Shown piece by piece: positions 59,885 to 64,000 of a stretch of DNA of 64,000 nt. How positions within the stretch are numbered: the stretch's first letter is position 1; each line of letters starts with the position of its first letter. Made by a program: the position numbers and the translations under genes. The notes beneath the pieces were generated by a model. It saw only the letters and a list, made by a program, of their open reading frames with translations. It had not been told where the DNA came from and made no database searches. Origin of the DNA: Galbula dea (Eukaryota; Chordata; Aves; Piciformes; Galbulidae); contig VWZX01009988.1 in assembly GCA_013399015.1 (NCBI GenBank), forward strand, positions 62,001-126,000. Reading direction: 5' to 3'.

Positions 59885-60487
59885 ACATGGAGTGCCACCA
59901 GCGTGGAGAAACACACTCACGTCCCTTGGAGAAAGCCACCTCTGTGCCTTGGACAGGCACTGAGCCATCGCTGTGCCTGCAGTGACACCCTTTGTGTTTT
60001 CAAAGAAATGCAAATGTGCACTTAAACAAGTGAAACACACACATACACACACGTTTACTCTCTCCCTCTGTCTCAGCTGGTCAGACACACAGAGATGCAC
60101 ATGGGTGTGCAGAAGGAGGTTTAGAGAAGGTGTAGTCACTTTTGCAGGGTCTCTCACAAGAGAGATCATACAATGCTTACCCATGCTGTGGTACCACTGA
60201 GTTACAGAGCCCTTTAAAAACAAGTGAAAACATGCAATATTTTCCTTGTGGAGCTTCCCACTCTAAATCAAGATTGAAAATGTGCCAGAAAAAGGCAGAC
60301 ATTATGCAAGGAAGGGAGATGGAAAAACACAATTGGAAAGGAGCTGCTGGGAGAGTGTGTGATAGGGAAAATTTGCATTCATTAGTTTTCTCCTCTCAAA
60401 CATGCACCAGACCCAGGCACAGTGCTGTGGTTTTTAAGGAAACACAGCTTTTTTTTTTTGAGGAAATATGGATGATTAAATGAAATC

Positions 60488-60501
60488 CCACTAGATGGCA
60501 C
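60488..60501 (+). promoter_or_regulatory. CTCF core motif match
   Basis: CCACTAGATGGCAC fits the CTCF core CCASYAGRKGGCRS at all 14 positions. It sits in unique sequence next to a small CpG cluster, outside CR1. Binding is not shown by sequence alone. Confidence 0.5.
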
Positions 60502-61639
60502 TCCGTGGACATGCATAATTCACTTCGCAGCTCCCACAGAGCCCTCTGCCAAGCGCTTGCCGCAGCGCTCGCTGGCCTGGCATGGCTGATGCAATGCTGG
60601 TTGCTGGTGCACCACATGTCCCACAAGCACATGCATGCTGGGTGCCAAAACCTTGTTTCTGCCTCTGACCTGACATCATGACATGTCTGTCTTGGTGTCA
60701 TCATCCGAGGGAAATGGTTCTCCTTGTGTAGCCAAGGGGGCTGAGGTTTGTGTTTTGTGGGTGGAAAACTGAGCCCCTAGGAAAGGAAGAGGTTTGCTGA
60801 AGTGAAGGGGGGGGTGGTGAAGTGAAGCTCTCATAACACAGCTCTTGCCCCCCTGCTCTGGGAGGTTCAGCCAGCCAGGAAGGGTGACATCCCAGCTGTG
60901 TCCCCCGTAGCATAACCAACATCAAACAGCCTTGTGTTAGGGCAGCAGAAGACTTGCTCTGCCCCTTTGGTCAATAGCTCATGCCAGGGAGCTGCCCTGT
61001 GGCTGTAGGACAGAGGCCATGGAAAGGGACATCTTCCTCTCATGGTCTCCTTGCCCATGGAGTCCCAGCCTGACTTCCCCCAGCTGAGGTGACTCATGTC
61101 AGGCACTAGTCCAGAGTACAACTAGGCTGGGCACATCTGGGGGGCACTGCTGGGCTAAAGACAGCTGGAAAGGGTCCTGGTTTGCTTGGAGGAATAGAAT
61201 TAACAATGAGGAGAGGGTCTGAGCTCTTCCTGACTCCATAGCACAGTGCCAAGGCTGTGAATGAGGGCAGATGGGAGAACCAGACCCCACCAGGGAAACC
61301 TGCTGCATGCTGTGAAGATGAGGCTTGGGCTAGAGGAACATCTAGCAAAACCCAAGACCAAATCCTCTCTTCCATCTGGCCTCAAACCCTTTTCTTCCGT
61401 CTGTGCCAGGCTCAGGGATGACTGCAGGAGCAGCTGAGTCCATGAGGGTCTTTTCTTGGCTGAGGTGATGCTCTTGATCATGGGTCTTGCTCCCAGCCCC
61501 ACTGCTGAGACACGGGGATGCTTTCAGAGAGCTCAGCTCCTGGTGCCACCCCTGTGGGGGTTAACAGAGATTCTGGCTCCTTCACAGGCATCACGAGCAC
61601 AAAATACTCATTTGACCGAATGGCTGCTTGGCAGCAGGA

Positions 61640-61880
61640 CTGCAACTTGCAGGGCTTGAGTGACAGCTTCCTGAGGCAATTTAATTAAAGAGAGGAGAGT
61701 GCTTGAGAAAAATCATTAATTTCTCTTAAAGAGAAATCTTTGCTGAACATACCTGCCCGGTGCAGGGCTGCGAGGAGCAGGGCTGAGTTCCAGCAGTAAT
61801 TGGCATGAGCACCCACACCCAGGCTAATCCAATCCTTTCATGTTTCATTCCTGCAAGCTCATTTTAATACCATCTGTCAG
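61640..61880. promoter_or_regulatory. Candidate non-coding regulatory sequence
   Basis: AT-rich unique sequence with a palindromic TTTAATTAAA (homeodomain-type), ATCATTAATTTC and an embedded CpG-bearing segment. No coding signal. Composition-based guess. Confidence 0.2.
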
Positions 61881-63030
61881 CAATCCGATCCCTTCTTATC
61901 ACCACTGGACAACCATCCAGCCACTAGACAGGCAGCAGTGACAGGGCTGGAGGGTTAGACACAGCCACCTCAGAGCAGGCTGCAAACCTTGCTGAGCTCT
62001 CGAGGAATCACCCTGCCTGAGACAGAGACAAAGCCCAGGAAACGCTGGCCTTTGAGAGGGCAACTGCCACTGCTCAGCAGAAAGGAGGGCAAAGATGTCC
62101 AGTAGTTGAAGGGGTGGGTTGGCACTGCTGGCACTGGGGATGGCCATGACTGGTTTGATTTTAGCTGTTCTGCATGAAGGGCTGGTGGCAAAATGGAATT
62201 TGTTGCTAAGGCAGTGATGCTGAATGGTTGGATGAAGGTGAGAGTAAGGATGTTGGTGGGTAGTTACCTCACAGAGTTTGAGACCAAGGGTCCAAGGGCT
62301 GTGGAGGTTGATTGGGGAGGGCTGTGACCATCTTTAGTCAAGCAAGGAGAAGAATGGAAAGAATGAAGGAAACCTGTGTCAGGGACTCAGATCTGGGTGT
62401 GTCCTAGCCTGACAAACACAAGTGCAGTTTCCTTTTGTCTGAGTGCCACCATGGCACATCATCATGGGAAGCCACCCACTGCATCTGGAGTGACTCAAAC
62501 CTGGCCAGCAAGGTAAGGCTGCTGCTTGACAGATGTTTTTTGGAGAACCAGCTGGGTCATTCAGCCTGGCTTCTGTTGGCAGCCATATCACTGAAAACAC
62601 CACCACGGCTACCGTGGGCTGGCAAGCCTGAGGCAAGCACAGACACAGCTGAGGGCCAAAGGAAAGCAAAGAGAGCAGCTATGGGAGCAGGAGCCCAAAG
62701 GGAAAAGGTTCCAGGAGTGAGCTACTGGTGCCTAGCCAGGGCCATGGATGGATTCCCAGCCAGCACACAGGTGATCTCCTCCAGAAAGGCTGCCCAGGCT
62801 CAGTGAAATACCTACTAATACCCCAGTCATCTGCAGCATTCTTGTTGCCATCAGTTTAAACAGTACCTTCACTGCTTCTGTGGCTAGATCCTCTTGCTCT
62901 GCCCTCTCCTGTCATCACAGAGCTGTGTGCCCCATGGCCAGCTTGTTGCTGAACCTGCTCCTCCCTTTCCTCATGTCTCAGACAGTGATGCAGGTGGATG
63001 TCTCCAGTGAGGGCACATGATGACAATGTA

Positions 63031-63635
63031 ATAGAATCATTGTGGTTGGAAAAGACCTCTGAGATCATCAAGTCTAATCATCCACCAAACACTACCGTGC
63101 CCAACACTAAACCATGGCCCCAAGCACCACAGCTCCATGTTTTTTGAACTCTTCCAGGGATGGTGACTCCACCACTGCCCTGGGCAACCTGGGCCAATGC
63201 CTGAGAAACCTCTCAGTGAAGAAATTCTTCCTGATATCCAATCTGAACCTCCTTTGGTACAAATTTAAGCCATTTCCTTTTATCCTATCACTTGTTCCTT
63301 GGGAGAAGAGACCAACCCCACATCACTACAGCTGTTTTTCAGGTAGTGTTAGAGAGTGTGAAGGTCTCCCCTGAGCCTCCTCTTTTCAGTACTAAACAAC
63401 CCCAGTTCCCTTAGCAGCTCCTCACAACTCTAGACCCTTCACCAGCATTGTTGCCTTTCTCTGGACTTGCTGCAGCACCTCAATGTCCTTCTTGGAGTGA
63501 GGAGCCCAAACCTGAGCCCAGGATTCAGGGAGTGGCCTCCCCAGTGCCCAGTAGAAGGGGCACAATCACCTCCCTAGTCCTGCTGGCCACACTGCTTCTG
63601 ATGCAGGCTAGGATGCTATTGGCCTTCTTGGGCTA
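63031..63635 (-). mobile_element. CR1 LINE 3' copy
   Basis: ATAGAATCATTGTGGTTGGA, …GAGATCATCAAGTCTAATCA, TTCTTCCTGATATCCAATCT, CAATGTCCTTCTTGGAGTGA and ATGCAGGCTAGGATGCTATT match the family throughout its ~0.6 kb. Confidence 0.95.
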
Positions 63636-64000
63636 GGACTGCTGGCAAGTGGTGCTGGTCCTTCAAGCGTGGTAGGGTGCTGGCACCACAGGGTTTGCAG
63701 TGATGCAGCTGGCAGACCTTTGTTCACCATGACCAAAGCTGAGCTATGTGCATATTGATCTGGTTAGGCACACAGAGCTGTCACACACAGCTCCTTCCAG
63801 CCACACATCAGCCTGGCTCTTTGCAGTCAAAAGCACAACCCAACAGCTATGGCTGAGTTGACACCCTGCGATGGTAGCACTCACAGACACCCTGCAGTTA
63901 ACACTCCTCTGCACCCTGCTGCAAGGTGGCAGAGGGTGGGGATCTGTGCCAGCAAGAAAAGGGAGTCCAATAGCTACTTCCCATCCCCTTCAGCCTCAGC
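63636..64000. other. Intergenic, nothing recognised
   Basis: No repeat or coding feature recognised up to the window edge. Confidence 0.5.

Larger units (their letters stand above)
59885..63030. other. Intergenic with CTCF-like motif and candidate elements
   Basis: No gene recognised. It holds a short (CA)n run (60034-60052), a CTCF-core match (60488), a local CpG cluster (60525-60575) and an AT-rich stretch at 61640-61880. Confidence 0.5.

Noticed and set aside
1..64000. FOXO6 or HIVEP3 exons, tRNA or rRNA genes, CRISPR arrays, intact retroviruses
   Set aside because: I looked for forkhead and C2H2 zinc-finger translations, tRNA B-box-like words, regularly spaced repeats and paired LTRs, and saw none that I could support.

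Overview
The window is vertebrate nuclear DNA, almost certainly from a bird. The evidence is at least 17 loci of CR1 LINE sequence on both strands, many ending in the CR1-type 3' tail (…TTCTATGAT…). I recognise no mammalian Alu, L1 or B elements, and the one gene I recognise is compact, with short introns. I cannot name the species from sequence alone. Crocodilians and turtles also carry CR1, so 'bird' is a strong inference and not a proof.

The only protein gene I can establish is EDN2 (preproendothelin-2), on the minus strand. It has five coding exons between 30455 and 26737. All splice phases join, giving a 179-residue precursor: signal peptide, short propeptide, 21-residue endothelin with all four cysteines, big-endothelin tail, furin site, endothelin-like domain and basic C-terminus. 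A CpG-rich block at about 30180-30730 covers the promoter. It holds a TATA box at 30616-30621, a GC box and a CRE half-site. Candidate poly(A) signals lie at 26156 and, more convincingly, at 24729, which would give a 3'UTR of about 2 kb.

Layout: 1-16.5 kb is intergenic DNA with four CR1 fragments, A-rich tracts, a (TCTCC)n microsatellite interrupted by a 499-base N gap, and a suspicious duplication around a single N at 5907. A nested CR1-in-CR1 insertion lies at 16.48-17.45 kb. From 17.46 to 29.60 kb there is no CR1; this quiet block holds an orphan ORF with a signal-peptide-like start, AT-rich candidate regulatory sequence near 19.3-19.8 kb, and the 3' part of EDN2. EDN2 occupies 26.7-30.6 kb. 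From 31 to 64 kb the sequence is intergenic with ten CR1 loci (one clearly nested, one with a long open reverse-transcriptase tail), two single-N joints inside CR1 copies, a CTCF-like core at 60488, and two further candidate non-coding elements (about 47.0 and 61.7 kb).

From what I know of mammalian synteny, EDN2 lies between FOXO6 and HIVEP3. I looked for forkhead and HIVEP zinc-finger coding sequence in the supplied translations and saw none, so the window seems to hold EDN2 with its flanking intergenic DNA only. No prokaryotic features, CRISPR arrays, rRNA or tRNA genes were seen.
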